A DNA stretch of 64,000 nt from positions 1 to 64,000 of the forward strand of contig PABH01000035.1 in NCBI GenBank assembly GCA_002702705.1, in the 5' to 3' direction. The stretch comes from Anaerolineaceae bacterium. GTDB lineage: Bacteria > Chloroflexota > Anaerolineae > Anaerolineales > Anaerolineaceae. Below the pieces are notes generated by a model. That model did not search any database and was not told the DNA's origin. It saw only the letters and a program-made list of their open reading frames with translations. Within the stretch, counting starts at the first letter, position 1, and each line of letters starts with the position of its first letter. Below are positions 17,920-27,082 of the stretch, one piece after another. The translations under genes and the position numbers were made by a program.

Positions 17920-19839
17920 ATGCGTACCGTCCGCCGAATATATTTTTATCTGGTAACTTTCATCAGTTTACAAGTTGTTCTTTGGGGCAGTATTAACCTG
18001 CTGTATAGTTTTATTCGGAATGACCCCAACACTGATTTTAATGATGTTCTGGCACAAGGGCTGGCCCAAATTGTGGTAGGTCTGCCGATCTTCTTTTTCC
18101 ATTGGTATTTTATTCGCAAAGATGCAGCTACACAACTGGAAGAACGCGATTCCTATATCCGGGCTTTGTTTTTTTACGCACTGCGGCTGACATCTTTGGT
18201 GATCGTTATCATTCATACCTATTCTGTGGTGCAAAATCTGCTTTTTAACTTGATTCAAATTCCGCTCGGGCAGCGTTTCTTTTTTCCGACCAATGATTTT
18301 GCGAAAAATTTGATTACGATTGCTGCCAACTTGTTAATTTGGTATTTATTTGAACGGATTTTGAGAAAAAACTGGCAGCCGAAAGATGCCCAACAGGATT
18401 TCACGGCGTTAAAACAATTTCGGCTTTTGTTTAATTATCTATGGAGTAGTTTTCACCTCTTATTTTGGGTGATTGGATTAACCAATATTTTGCTTTACAT
18501 CATTGCCATTCCGCGGGGATTTAACCAACAATTTATTGTAGAATTCGCAAATGGCTTGTCGATGGTGCTGATCAGCGCACCTTTTTGGATCTTGGCAGAA
18601 AGAAAAATTAACGAAAGCCTAACCGACCCGGAGCATAACCAATCCCTCATCCGGAAAATCTTCACTTATCTCAGTTTATTGATTTTTATAGGGATCGCAT
18701 TGGTTACGCTGGGAACTGTGCTGCGCGAATTGGGTTTGTTGCTATTTAGAGATATCGATACGTGGGCTGATTTCATAAGAAGAAATCAGCAGTTAATGGC
18801 CATCTCCCTGATTGCATTTTTCTTGTGGTTTTATTTTCAACTTAAGATCAAACAGGTTTTTGCCTCTGCCAGGGACGATGAGGAGCGCGCCAGCTTAAAA
18901 CGAATCATTTCCTATATCCTTTCTTTGGCTGGTACGGCGACTACCTATAGTGGGGTATGGTTTGTTTTTCAATTGCTCACCATCTTGATTACATCGACGA
19001 ACAGAACCCAATGGCGAAGTGATCTCAGTACAGCGATTGCACTGCTGGTGATTGGTATTCCATTGTGGCTGTATTATTGGCTGCCGGTTCAACGGGAAAC
19101 CAATCAGGCTAACGAGGTCGGGGACGATAACCGTCGTTCAATCATTCGCAAAATTTACTTGTATCTGATTGTTTTTGCTACCGTGATCGGGGTAATGGCT
19201 TTGGCTGCCGCTCTGGTTTACCGCAATCTGAATCAGTTTTTTGGTAATCCGCAAACCGACTTAGTATACGAAAATATCAATAATATCTTTCGGATATTAA
19301 TTACCAGTGCTTGGTTATGGCTGCATTTGAAACAGTTACGCCGGGATGGACAATTGGCTAACCAGGTCATTCAAAACCGGCATAAGTCGTTTCCTGTTTT
19401 AATTCTGGAAAATGAAACTGATTCGATAGCCCAGCAGTGGGTGGAATTATTTAAAAAACATGCCCCGTTCATTCCAATTCAGACCTTGAATTTTAACGAC
19501 CAACCAATTGTTGAGGGTGAGAATCAAGTGGCATTACTGCTAATGACTGCCGCAGATTATCATCAATCTAGTCCGGTATGGAGAGGCTGGATCGAAAGTT
19601 TTTCAGGTAAGATCATTCTGCTTCCGTTGGATTACGATCATGTTCATTGGAGTGGCGTGGAAACCCAGCAGCGCCATAAACTGATGGAATTGGCTGTTAA
19701 ACAAACAATTCAATTCGCAGAAACTGAAAAAACAAGCACGACCCATCGGAATAGTATTTGGGCTGTTTTGGGTTATGTTTTGATCGGGTTGATTTTGATT
19801 TGGTTGGTGTTTGGTGTGGGATTAAGTTTTATTAGGTAG
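17920..19839 (+). CDS. Polytopic DUF5671-type membrane protein with C-terminal soluble domain
   Basis: A 639-residue membrane protein built from repeated modules. Each starts with a R-[RK]-I-Y-x-Y-L motif (near residues 4, 244 and 408) and holds four or so TM helices, as in DUF5671 proteins; about 14 TM segments in all. Residues 485-610 are soluble, starting with SFPVLILENETDSIAQQW and alternating beta/alpha, before a final TM (615-636). The function of DUF5671 is unknown. The gene follows the 17405 gene by two bases and is last in the operon. The soluble insert has a loose resemblance to TIR/flavodoxin folds, but no catalytic residue is clear. Confidence 0.6.
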   Translation: MRTVRRIYFYLVTFISLQVVLWGSINLLYSFIRNDPNTDFNDVLAQGLAQIVVGLPIFFFHWYFIRKDAATQLEERDSYIRALFFYALRLTSLVIVIIHTYSVVQNLLFNLIQIPLGQRFFFPTNDFAKNLITIAANLLIWYLFERILRKNWQPKDAQQDFTALKQFRLLFNYLWSSFHLLFWVIGLTNILLYIIAIPRGFNQQFIVEFANGLSMVLISAPFWILAERKINESLTDPEHNQSLIRKIFTYLSLLIFIGIALVTLGTVLRELGLLLFRDIDTWADFIRRNQQLMAISLIAFFLWFYFQLKIKQVFASARDDEERASLKRIISYILSLAGTATTYSGVWFVFQLLTILITSTNRTQWRSDLSTAIALLVIGIPLWLYYWLPVQRETNQANEVGDDNRRSIIRKIYLYLIVFATVIGVMALAAALVYRNLNQFFGNPQTDLVYENINNIFRILITSAWLWLHLKQLRRDGQLANQVIQNRHKSFPVLILENETDSIAQQWVELFKKHAPFIPIQTLNFNDQPIVEGENQVALLLMTAADYHQSSPVWRGWIESFSGKIILLPLDYDHVHWSGVETQQRHKLMELAVKQTIQFAETEKTSTTHRNSIWAVLGYVLIGLILIWLVFGVGLSFIR

Positions 19840-19870
19840 CCCCCATCCAGACCTTCTCTTAGACGACACT

Positions 19871-19996
19871 CGATCTCGAGATTTTTTGGTAGAAAAACCT
19901 GTTTATTTATCAAATTAAGTACGAGTCTATCAATCAAGAACAGGCATTTTAAGTTCGCCCTATTCTAAAAGGTGACCAATCTCGAGATCTGCTCTT
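19871..19996 (-). repeat. MITE-like element family D, copy 2
   Basis: The ends CGATCTCGAGATTTTTTGGT (19871-19890) and AATCTCGAGATCTGCTCTT (19978-19996) are, read on the other strand, the ends of the element at 284-383. The interior differs. The remainder of the gene-free stretch 19840-20156 holds only the gatC promoter and leader. Confidence 0.55.
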
Positions 19997-20079
19997 CTGA
20001 TAACCAGTTGGACTTTAAAATCCCAGTTTAAAGTATTGGATCAGGACAGGGTAACTTTTTATAAAATCCAAAACTTCGG

Positions 20080-20147
20080 TATAATCATCTACAACCTGAA
20101 CCCGTGATGAGGAAACGGGAAAAGGCAAGCCTGCCAAAGGATTGGAG
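20080..20147 (+). promoter_or_regulatory. gatC -10 box, leader hairpin and ribosome site
   Basis: TATAAT (20080-20085) is followed by a small hairpin CCCGT (20101-20105)/ACGGG (20115-20119). GGAG (20144-20147) lies nine bases before the ATG at 20157 and decides that start over the TTG at 20142. Confidence 0.45.
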
Positions 20148-20156
20148 AAACCCACC

Positions 20157-20444
20157 ATGAGTCTGACATTACAAGAAGTGGAACATATCGCCGAACTGGC
20201 GCGTTTAACCTTGTCAGAAGCCGAAAAGGAAGAATACCGCGGGCAGTTGTCTGCTATTTTGGATTATGCTCAGCGCCTGCTGGATTTGGATACCGAAGGC
20301 ATTCCGCCCACCTCATCTGTTTTACCACCACAATCGGTTTTACGGAGCGATGAGATAAAACCTTCTTTAGGCCCTGAAACTGTCCTAAAAAACAGTAAAC
20401 ACACCAAAGACAATCAATTTCAAGTGCCGCCGGTGATGGAGTAA
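20157..20444 (+). CDS. gatC: Aspartyl/glutamyl-tRNA amidotransferase subunit C
   Basis: A 95-residue GatC with the family pattern LTLQEVEHIAELARLTLSEAE at the N-terminus and ILDYAQRLLDLDTEGIPPTS in the middle. It wraps GatA and GatB together and is needed for GatA stability. It is followed after three bases by gatA, with the gatA ribosome site (GGAG) inside its 3' end. The start at 20157 is used because the family begins at SLTLQEVE. Confidence 0.93.
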   Translation: MSLTLQEVEHIAELARLTLSEAEKEEYRGQLSAILDYAQRLLDLDTEGIPPTSSVLPPQSVLRSDEIKPSLGPETVLKNSKHTKDNQFQVPPVME

Positions 20445-20447
20445 GCT

Positions 20448-21914
20448 ATGACAGACTTAACCCAACTCACTGTAAAAAGCACTTTGGCGTTATTAAAAAA
20501 CAAACAAGTTTCGAGTTTGGAATTAACCCGTGCCTATCTGGATCGGATCGAGAACCTCGAGCCCCAGGTGCAGGCTTTTATTACCCGTACCCCCGAGTTA
20601 GCCATCCAACAAGCTAAAGCAGCGGATGAAGAACGTGCTCAGGGTAACCTGCACGGAAAAGCGCTGCTCGGGCTTCCGGTGGCTGTTAAAGATGTATTGG
20701 CATTACAAAATGTGCGATGTACCTGTGGTTCTCGAATCCTGGAAGATTTTATACCTCCCTACACAGCCACCAGTGTGCAGCGGCTCTTGGATGCCGGTGT
20801 GGTGGTGCTTGGCAAAACCAATACGGATGAATTCGCAATGGGTTCCTCCACGGAGAATTCGGCTTATCAAACGACCCATAACCCATGGGATTTGGAACGA
20901 GTGCCCGGCGGATCATCCGGTGGTTCAGCTGCCGCTGTTGCCGCCCGTTTGGCACCGGTTGCGATGGGGACGGATACGGGCGGCTCTGTGCGCCAACCCG
21001 CTTCATTATGCGGCGTGACCGGGTTAAAACCAACCTATGGACGGGTTTCCCGTTATGGGCTGGTAGCGTATGGATCTTCGCTGGATTCCGTGGGTTTATT
21101 AGCACAAACTGCTGAGGATATTAGCCTGATGATTAACTACATGGCTGGGTTTGATCCGTTGGATGCAACCAGTGCTGATTTGCCGCTTTCACCGATTGAT
21201 TTACCCCAAGAGGCCAATTTTCAAGGGAAAAGAATTGGGGTGCCAAAGGAATATTTTATCGAAGGCATTCAACCCGAGGTGGAGGAGCAGGTACGGACCG
21301 CGATAACTCATATGGAAAGTTTGGGCGCGGAGGTGATCCCGGTCAGCCTGCCGCACACAGAATATGCCCTGCCGGTGTATTATCTGATTGCCCCTGCGGA
21401 AGCCTCTGCCAATTTGGCGCGTTACGATGGTATTCGTTTTGGATACACCGCCGAAGCGGAAAACTTGTTGGAAAATTACAAAAACAGCCGCGGTACAGCC
21501 TTTGGAGCCGAGGTCAAACGCCGTATCATGTTGGGTACGTATGCCCTTTCTGCGGGTTATTATGATGCCTACTATGGCCAGGCGCAAAAAGTACGCACTC
21601 TTATTAAACGTGATTTTGAAACCGTTTTTGAACAGGTGGATGTGATTGCTACCCCGGTGGCTCCGAACACAGCCTTTAAGATTGGCCAGTTGGCAGACGA
21701 TCCATTGGCAATGTATCTGGAAGATGTGTTTACCCTTCCGATCAACCTGGCTGGGATTCCCGGTTTGGCCTTCCCAGTTGGTTTTGACCACAAAGGTTTG
21801 CCGGTGGGGATGCAGCTGCTTGGACCGCATTTCGGTGAAAACCTGCTGTTGGAGATGGCGCATGCTTACCAGCTCAGCACGGATTGGCATATGCGCGTAC
21901 CGACAGGAATATAA
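20448..21914 (+). CDS. gatA: Aspartyl/glutamyl-tRNA amidotransferase subunit A
   Basis: A 488-residue amidase-signature enzyme. The catalytic triad is visible: Lys81 (VAVKDVL), cis-Ser156 (GGSSGGS) and nucleophile Ser180 (TDTGGS). It releases ammonia from glutamine and channels it to GatB. Full length. In operon with gatC. It is convergent with the PRC-barrel lipoprotein gene downstream. Confidence 0.95.
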   Translation: MTDLTQLTVKSTLALLKNKQVSSLELTRAYLDRIENLEPQVQAFITRTPELAIQQAKAADEERAQGNLHGKALLGLPVAVKDVLALQNVRCTCGSRILEDFIPPYTATSVQRLLDAGVVVLGKTNTDEFAMGSSTENSAYQTTHNPWDLERVPGGSSGGSAAAVAARLAPVAMGTDTGGSVRQPASLCGVTGLKPTYGRVSRYGLVAYGSSLDSVGLLAQTAEDISLMINYMAGFDPLDATSADLPLSPIDLPQEANFQGKRIGVPKEYFIEGIQPEVEEQVRTAITHMESLGAEVIPVSLPHTEYALPVYYLIAPAEASANLARYDGIRFGYTAEAENLLENYKNSRGTAFGAEVKRRIMLGTYALSAGYYDAYYGQAQKVRTLIKRDFETVFEQVDVIATPVAPNTAFKIGQLADDPLAMYLEDVFTLPINLAGIPGLAFPVGFDHKGLPVGMQLLGPHFGENLLLEMAHAYQLSTDWHMRVPTGI

Positions 21915-21982
21915 AATAATCCCGTAGGGCCAATGGCTCTACAGGATTATTTGTTCGTTATTCGTTATTTTTTTGCTTTCCT

Positions 21983-23095
21983 TTATTGGAGATTGCTCCA
22001 ATAGGTTTCAAATTCATCATCCCAACCAGCTTCTGTGGTAACAGGGAATGAATCTTCATCGAAATAGGGAGCATTTCCAAGTAAGTCCGATGAAATTACG
22101 AATGCAACATCATCGTTATAATATGCATATGGCGCATATGGTGCATATAAAGGAACGGGTGCATATCTTGGTGTCATTACATCTATAGCATTTAATTGGA
22201 TCACAAGATAATGCAGGTTGCCAGTTTGCGGATCAACAAAAATATCTGTTAATGTTCCAATGGTCTCATTATCGTTATTATCATCGTTATAGGTGGTATC
22301 AACATCGTTCAATACCTGAAGGCCTATTAATTCACTGGCCAATGTAATTCCATGCAGATTTCGGTTTGCGGGGATATTGACAGTTTCATCCATATCGTTA
22401 TCCATAGTGTTATCCTCATCATTACCCCAGATATTACTCAAATCTAAATCCCAATTCGAAGTGTCCATTTCTTCATCACTTAATCCAGGTAAAACCGCAT
22501 TGTCAAATTCTGGTGCATTTTCAAACATAGCTACATCACCAGCATAAGTAAAGACAGATTCTCTACCTTCGACAAAAAGTGCATCATTTTCCGTTGTTGC
22601 AAGGGTTAATTGTGAAAATGGCACTGCAACTTCTTTTTCACCAATACCTAGGAATCCACCTACATCAACCAAAGCATAATCAATTTTTTGCTTATCCAAA
22701 TCGATAATAAAGTCGTCAATCCCACCTACATCTTCATTATCCATGGTTACAATTTCATAATCCATTAAATTGGTTAATCGTCCTGTATCAACGGAACCCA
22801 TTTTCGGGATTACGTCTGCGCCAGAGAGATCTTTTGTGGCTACGGCTTCGGGAGTATCGGTCATGGTAGTGCCCGTTTCGGGAATAGCGGCAGTTTCTTC
22901 CATATCCATATTATCGTCACCATCATCGGCAACATCACCAAATACCTCATCATCGGTCAGCCCCAAGACGCCATCTGTGGGTGCCATCGTTTCTGCCCCG
23001 TTCATATTGTTATTGTTTGCGTTACACGCAGAAAGTACTAAGGCCAGAATGATGAAAAGACCAAATAGTAAACTCATTTTTTTCATTTTTATCAT
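21983..23095 (-). CDS. Lipoprotein with two PRC-barrel domains
   Basis: A 370-residue lipoprotein with lipobox LSAC (Cys24) and an Asn-rich then acidic Asp/Glu/Thr linker (25-90). A PRC-barrel domain lies at about 95-190 (GRLTNLMDYEIVTMDNEDVG...VDVGGFLGIGEKEVAVP). A second acidic linker and a second PRC-barrel follow (about 255-340). PRC-barrels are small beta modules in RimM and photosynthetic reaction centre H; in secreted proteins their ligand is unknown. AGGAGGAGAAAG precedes the ATG at 23095, so the in-frame extension upstream is not used. Confidence 0.75.
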   Translation of the reverse strand: MIKMKKMSLLFGLFIILALVLSACNANNNNMNGAETMAPTDGVLGLTDDEVFGDVADDGDDNMDMEETAAIPETGTTMTDTPEAVATKDLSGADVIPKMGSVDTGRLTNLMDYEIVTMDNEDVGGIDDFIIDLDKQKIDYALVDVGGFLGIGEKEVAVPFSQLTLATTENDALFVEGRESVFTYAGDVAMFENAPEFDNAVLPGLSDEEMDTSNWDLDLSNIWGNDEDNTMDNDMDETVNIPANRNLHGITLASELIGLQVLNDVDTTYNDDNNDNETIGTLTDIFVDPQTGNLHYLVIQLNAIDVMTPRYAPVPLYAPYAPYAYYNDDVAFVISSDLLGNAPYFDEDSFPVTTEAGWDDEFETYWSNLQ

Positions 23096-23306
23096 CTTTC
23101 TCCTCCTATTGATAAATTTATTAATCCTGTCTCCTGGACAGGGTTTTATCCATATCATAGGTGAAGCTGTTTTTTTTAACAATCCGGTGATTCCCTAAAT
23201 TAATGGTAGGGTTTTCATGTATCTCCCTTTGTTTTTTTGTATTTAATCTGAATATCCGCCCTTTAAGAAGAGATTTTTTTGATAATTGTTCATACATATG
23301 AATCCC

Positions 23307-23509
23307 GTAGGTGGGTTGGTTGCGAGGGAGTATTTGCAAGGAAGCGTAAAAATCACTCCGAATTTGTTTGCACTTCAATCGTTAAAAAATGAAAACGCAA
23401 ACACCCACCGTTGATCATATTGTTTTTTGAGGGTTGTTTGCAGTTAACATTAAACTTGGATTCCCGGCAAATAAAGCGATATATAAAACCGCAAACCAAC
23501 CCACTCTAC
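23307..23509. repeat. REP/BIME-like element A1
   Basis: The outer inverted repeat is GTAGGTGGGTTGGTTGC...GCAAACCAACCCACTCTAC. Inside is a second inverted pair, GCAAACACCCACC...(G)GGTTGTTTGC. About 203 bp. Elements A2 (25166), A3 (26053) and half element A4 (26291) share the sequence, and all are near the transposase at 25384-25941. Confidence 0.85.
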
Positions 23510-23591
23510 AATCACAACAAAATATAAATATTTTCCTTTAAAACGCTATAATGAAGCTATTCAAATAAAAAAAATACGCACAGGGGTAATT

Positions 23592-25079
23592 ATGAAAAAA
23601 ATTCTCAAAATGGGACTTGTTCAAATTTTGATAGGTTTGATTTTGATCACTGTTTTAAGCAGCACAGTAAAGTCTGCTCGTGCGGATATAGCTCCACCCG
23701 GTCCCCCAACCAGTCCCAACCCGGAGCCTGAATTTGAAACGATGGTCCGGATGGTGTCTGAAACTGTCATCATGGAAATTGATGCAGATTCACCCTATGA
23801 TGAAGGGCTTGTCCATGTAAGTGCCGAGTTTACCATGCGCAACCTGGGGGAAAACGAAGAAGAAATGTTAGTGCGGTTTCCGCTTGATCTTGCACCGGGT
23901 GGATGGACTAATTATTGTTCTTCTCCAAGTCCCTTTGGTAGCTCTTTTTCTAATAAAATAACAAATTTTTATGCTTGGATAAACGATTATCCTGTTCCAA
24001 CTTACCAGACAACACATTCTTTTGATTTTGAGTTTGAATTAGGAAAAATCACCAAAATCGTAATTCCCTGTTGGGAAAACTTTACAGTAAAATTTCCCCC
24101 ACAAGAAGATGTCCACATTACTGTAACATACGACGCTTACCCCTATACGGAGTCAGGAAGTGGTCTTTATGATTACAGTTATGTGTTAGAAACTGGGCGA
24201 GGGTGGTACGATACGATTGGTACCGCTGAAATTATCATCCAATTTCCATACAGCTTAGATGAGTTTAATTATTCTAGACCTTACCCTCCCGACTATACTA
24301 TTTCTAACAACCAAATCAAATGGTATTTTGAAAATCTGGAACCAGACCACGAGTCGAATATTAGTGCTTCTGTCTTTCCTCCCTCGCTTTGGCAGCGTGT
24401 GTTAATGGAAACCCAAAAGACACAAGATAACCCCAATGATGGAGAGGCTTGGGGGCGTCTTGGAAAAGCATACAAAGAAGGTATCAGAGGAAGGCGCGGC
24501 TTTCGTTCTGACCCTGAAGATCTTCAACTTTACCTTCGATCCAAAGAAGCTTATCAGCAGGCAATTCAACTTTTACCCTTCGATGCAGATTGGCATTACG
24601 GTTATTCAGAGTTACTCTGCGAGTATGCAGAATGGGGCCATGATACATTGGAGGATTGGAAGGCCTGCATAAATGAATTAAAACAAACCCTCGAGCTTAA
24701 TCCCAATCACGAAAAGGGACTAATAAAAGCCTATGAAATGGCAGAATATTTTCCGGATAAACTCTCTATCAATGAAGGGGAACTGGATTATTTGATATTA
24801 ACACCACAAACTTTGCCAACAATTACCGCCACCACGTCAATCGCCACACCAACCACCATACCTACACAGGTACCCAGTCTAACTCCAACCCAAGCGATAA
24901 CCATTACAACACAACCACCAACAGCAACAGCGATTTCACCCACTCCTTCCATAATTCCGGATCAAGAGAACACCGCTGAAACCCACCCTGCCTTGCCCTG
25001 GTTTACCTTAGCTCTGTTGCCTGTTATTGGATTATTCATCATTTGGTTAATTATTAAAATGAAGAATGTTAATCGATGA
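23592..25079 (+). CDS. Secreted TPR-containing protein with C-terminal membrane anchor
   Basis: A 495-residue protein. It has a signal peptide (1-32) and a beta-rich domain (45-270) with GENEEEMLVRFPL and paired Cys. A TPR-like helical stretch at about 270-400 holds GEAWGRLGKAYKEG, SKEAYQQAIQLLPFD and ELKQTLELNPNHEKG. A Thr/Pro-rich wall-spanning linker (410-465) and a C-terminal TM (470-490) follow, so it is an anchored surface protein. Function unknown. AGGGG precedes the ATG. It lies between REP elements A1 and A2. Confidence 0.65.
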   Translation: MKKILKMGLVQILIGLILITVLSSTVKSARADIAPPGPPTSPNPEPEFETMVRMVSETVIMEIDADSPYDEGLVHVSAEFTMRNLGENEEEMLVRFPLDLAPGGWTNYCSSPSPFGSSFSNKITNFYAWINDYPVPTYQTTHSFDFEFELGKITKIVIPCWENFTVKFPPQEDVHITVTYDAYPYTESGSGLYDYSYVLETGRGWYDTIGTAEIIIQFPYSLDEFNYSRPYPPDYTISNNQIKWYFENLEPDHESNISASVFPPSLWQRVLMETQKTQDNPNDGEAWGRLGKAYKEGIRGRRGFRSDPEDLQLYLRSKEAYQQAIQLLPFDADWHYGYSELLCEYAEWGHDTLEDWKACINELKQTLELNPNHEKGLIKAYEMAEYFPDKLSINEGELDYLILTPQTLPTITATTSIATPTTIPTQVPSLTPTQAITITTQPPTATAISPTPSIIPDQENTAETHPALPWFTLALLPVIGLFIIWLIIKMKNVNR

Positions 25080-25165
25080 GGTTAATTGAGAAGATGCGCA
25101 AAATTCAGAACATCATTGATAGAATAAGCGTTTTTCTTTTCAACACCAATTGTCATCATCGATTG

Positions 25166-25373
25166 GTAGGGTGGGTTGGTTTGCGGGGGATTATTTGCAA
25201 GGCAGCGTAAAAATTACTCCGAAATTTTGTGCCCCTTAACCTTAATAAGAATAAAACTGCAAACAACCCACCGTTTAATCATGTCTTTTTTGGTGGGTTG
25301 TTTGCAGTTAAGGTTGGAGCGGCGTTTTTCGCATTAGTAGGGATTGATTCATCTGCAAACCAACCCACCCTAC
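25166..25373. repeat. REP/BIME-like element A2
   Basis: Bounded by GTAGGGTGGGTTGGTTTGC (25166-25184) and its perfect complement GCAAACCAACCCACCCTAC (25355-25373). It has an inner inverted pair GCAAACAACCCACC / GGTGGGTTGTTTGC. It ends ten bases from the stop codon of the RAYT gene. Confidence 0.9.
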
Positions 25374-25383
25374 TAAGGAATCG

Positions 25384-25941
25384 TTATTCCCATTCACGAT
25401 GTATGTTCAGACTGTTATCGTTAGATTCATTAGTCCAATCAACCGGATACACCCCATTTGTTACATATCGATGAAAACTTGTAAACTCCCAATCGGCAGG
25501 AGACTCTACGTATCCATGTTTAACCGGATTCCAATGAATATAATTCATATACCAGTTATATTCGTTGGTATCACGAATGGTATGCTCCCAAAATCGACGC
25601 TGCCAAATCAAACCTTCTTTTTTTCTTTTCCTCGAATCGGGAGTTTGCACTTGTTTCATAGAATAGATTTTTTGGTACATGTAAGTAAATCGACGTTTTA
25701 TTTCTTTGATTCGCACTGAGTAATCAGAATCCGATTCCGGTAAGGTCCAAATACAATGTAAATGGTCAGGTAAGAGACAAAATACTTCTGATGTAAATGG
25801 TTTTTGTTTTTGAACCTCTAGGTAGATATGCCAAAATAGTTTTTTTGCTTCATTATTTTTAAAAATCGGTTTTCGATTATAAGTTACCATTGTGAAAAAA
25901 TAAGTGCCACCTGGAATGAAATTTCTTCGGTAATTTGACAT
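25384..25941 (-). CDS. REP-associated tyrosine transposase (RAYT 1, Y1/HUH family)
   Basis: A 185-residue Y1_Tnp protein of the IS200/REP-associated class. The HUH metal motif is DHLHCIW (His60, His62). The C-terminal helix YMNYIHWNPVKHGYVESPADW carries the candidate nucleophile Tyr131 or Tyr134, and the RRFWEHTI stretch is typical of RAYTs. Such enzymes cut and join single-stranded REP hairpins but do not mobilise themselves as an IS. It is flanked by palindromic elements A2 and A3, its presumed substrates. No ribosome site better than AGGG at -9. Intact. Confidence 0.9.
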   Translation of the reverse strand: MSNYRRNFIPGGTYFFTMVTYNRKPIFKNNEAKKLFWHIYLEVQKQKPFTSEVFCLLPDHLHCIWTLPESDSDYSVRIKEIKRRFTYMYQKIYSMKQVQTPDSRKRKKEGLIWQRRFWEHTIRDTNEYNWYMNYIHWNPVKHGYVESPADWEFTSFHRYVTNGVYPVDWTNESNDNSLNIHREWE

Positions 25942-26052
25942 TATCCCTCCTTGAATATTTGTAGTTTAGCAGAAAATTCATTTTTGTTTAAACTGGATTT
26001 TCCTTCTTATGGTTAATTTCATGTCATTTTTTTGGATCAAGAATTAATTCTG

Positions 26053-26261
26053 GTAGGGTGGGTTGGTTTGTGTGGGATTATTTGCAAGGAAGCGTAATAA
26101 TACATCAGGTTCTCTTTGAAATTTAACCCTTTTGAGAAAAGAACGCAACCAACCCAACGTTTATCCATATTATTTTATTGGTGGGTTGTTTGCAGTTAAC
26201 GATAATCAAAAATTCCCGGCACCTCAGACGATTTGTTATTCCGCAAACCAACCCACCCTAC
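26053..26261. repeat. REP/BIME-like element A3
   Basis: GTAGGGTGGGTTGGTTTG (26053) to GCAAACCAACCCACCCTAC (26243-26261), with the same inner hairpin as A2. It lies 112 bp upstream of the RAYT 1 start codon. Confidence 0.9.
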
Positions 26262-26290
26262 AAGGAATTGGTATGGGTTTGTTTATGATT

Positions 26291-26407
26291 TAAAACGCAA
26301 ACAACCCAGTTTAATCATGTCTTTTTTTGTGGGTTGTTTGCAGTTAACATTAAACTTGGATTCCCGGTAAATAAAGCGATATATAAATCCGCAAACCAAC
26401 CCCACCC
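26291..26407. repeat. REP/BIME-like half element A4
   Basis: Only the right half of the element is present, from the inner GCAAACAACCCA to the outer GCAAACCAACCCCACCC. It follows A3 by about 30 bp. The TTAACATTAAACTTGG segment is identical to that in A1. Confidence 0.8.
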
Positions 26408-26503
26408 ATATTTTTAAAATATTGCAACCTTTTTGTAATTCTTGCGTATATAATATTGAATGTAAGTAAATTACATGGATAATTAGTCGTAGAAAGGATA
26501 AAA

Positions 26504-26941
26504 ATGTCCACACAAACTGTTCGTTATGAGCAAGAAAAAGGTCCTGGTTTATTAATTCGGGCGATCTACTTTATTTTTGTAGGTTTATGGTTGGGCGGCA
26601 TCTGGACAACTGTTGCTTGGATCTTAGTTGTATCCATCATCGGTTTGCCGATTGGACTGATCATGTTAAATCGGATACCCCAGATTATGACTCTTAAACC
26701 GGTGCGTACCAATCGTTATATGCAAAACGTGAATGGTCGTTGGGTGATGCGGGAATCGAACCAACCACAGGCTTCTTTCCTGGCACGCGCTTTGTATTTC
26801 ATCCTAATTGGTTGGTGGTTCAGTGCTTTATGGCTGGGAGCTGCCTGGGCGATCTCTGGTATTACGCTCGGGTTGGGTTTGCCCTTATCCTTCTGGATGT
26901 TTGACCGCGTACCAGCAATTACCACCCTCTCGCGATTTTAA
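26504..26941 (+). CDS. YccF-domain membrane protein
   Basis: A 145-residue protein with two copies of a two-helix YccF (DUF307) unit. The first is L-I-R-A-I-Y-F-I-F-V-G then IIGLPIGLIMLNRIPQI, the second RALYFILIGWWFSALWLG then GLPLSFWMFDRVPAI. YccF proteins are small inner-membrane proteins of unknown function. GAAAGGAT precedes the ATG. Followed by a terminator. Confidence 0.8.
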   Translation: MSTQTVRYEQEKGPGLLIRAIYFIFVGLWLGGIWTTVAWILVVSIIGLPIGLIMLNRIPQIMTLKPVRTNRYMQNVNGRWVMRESNQPQASFLARALYFILIGWWFSALWLGAAWAISGITLGLGLPLSFWMFDRVPAITTLSRF

Positions 26942-26972
26942 GCAATTCCAGCGGAAAAGCCGCTGTTTGATT

Positions 26973-27001
26973 CCGCCGCAATTTTGCGGCGGTTTTATTT
27001 T
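26973..27001 (+). terminator. Terminator of the YccF gene
   Basis: CCGCCGCA/TGCGGCGG 8-bp stem with a 4-nt loop, followed by TTTTATTTTT. Confidence 0.9.
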
Positions 27002-27082
27002 TATCTCCTTACGAAATCCGACCCAGGTATGGTATCATCCTGTTTGTAAGAAACAAACTGCAGCTCAACGTCGCGGAGTTTT

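Noticed and set aside
21201-21890. Antisense open frame of 229 codons opposite gatA
   Set aside because: Fully inside a certain gene; reads as random sequence with no signal or domain.
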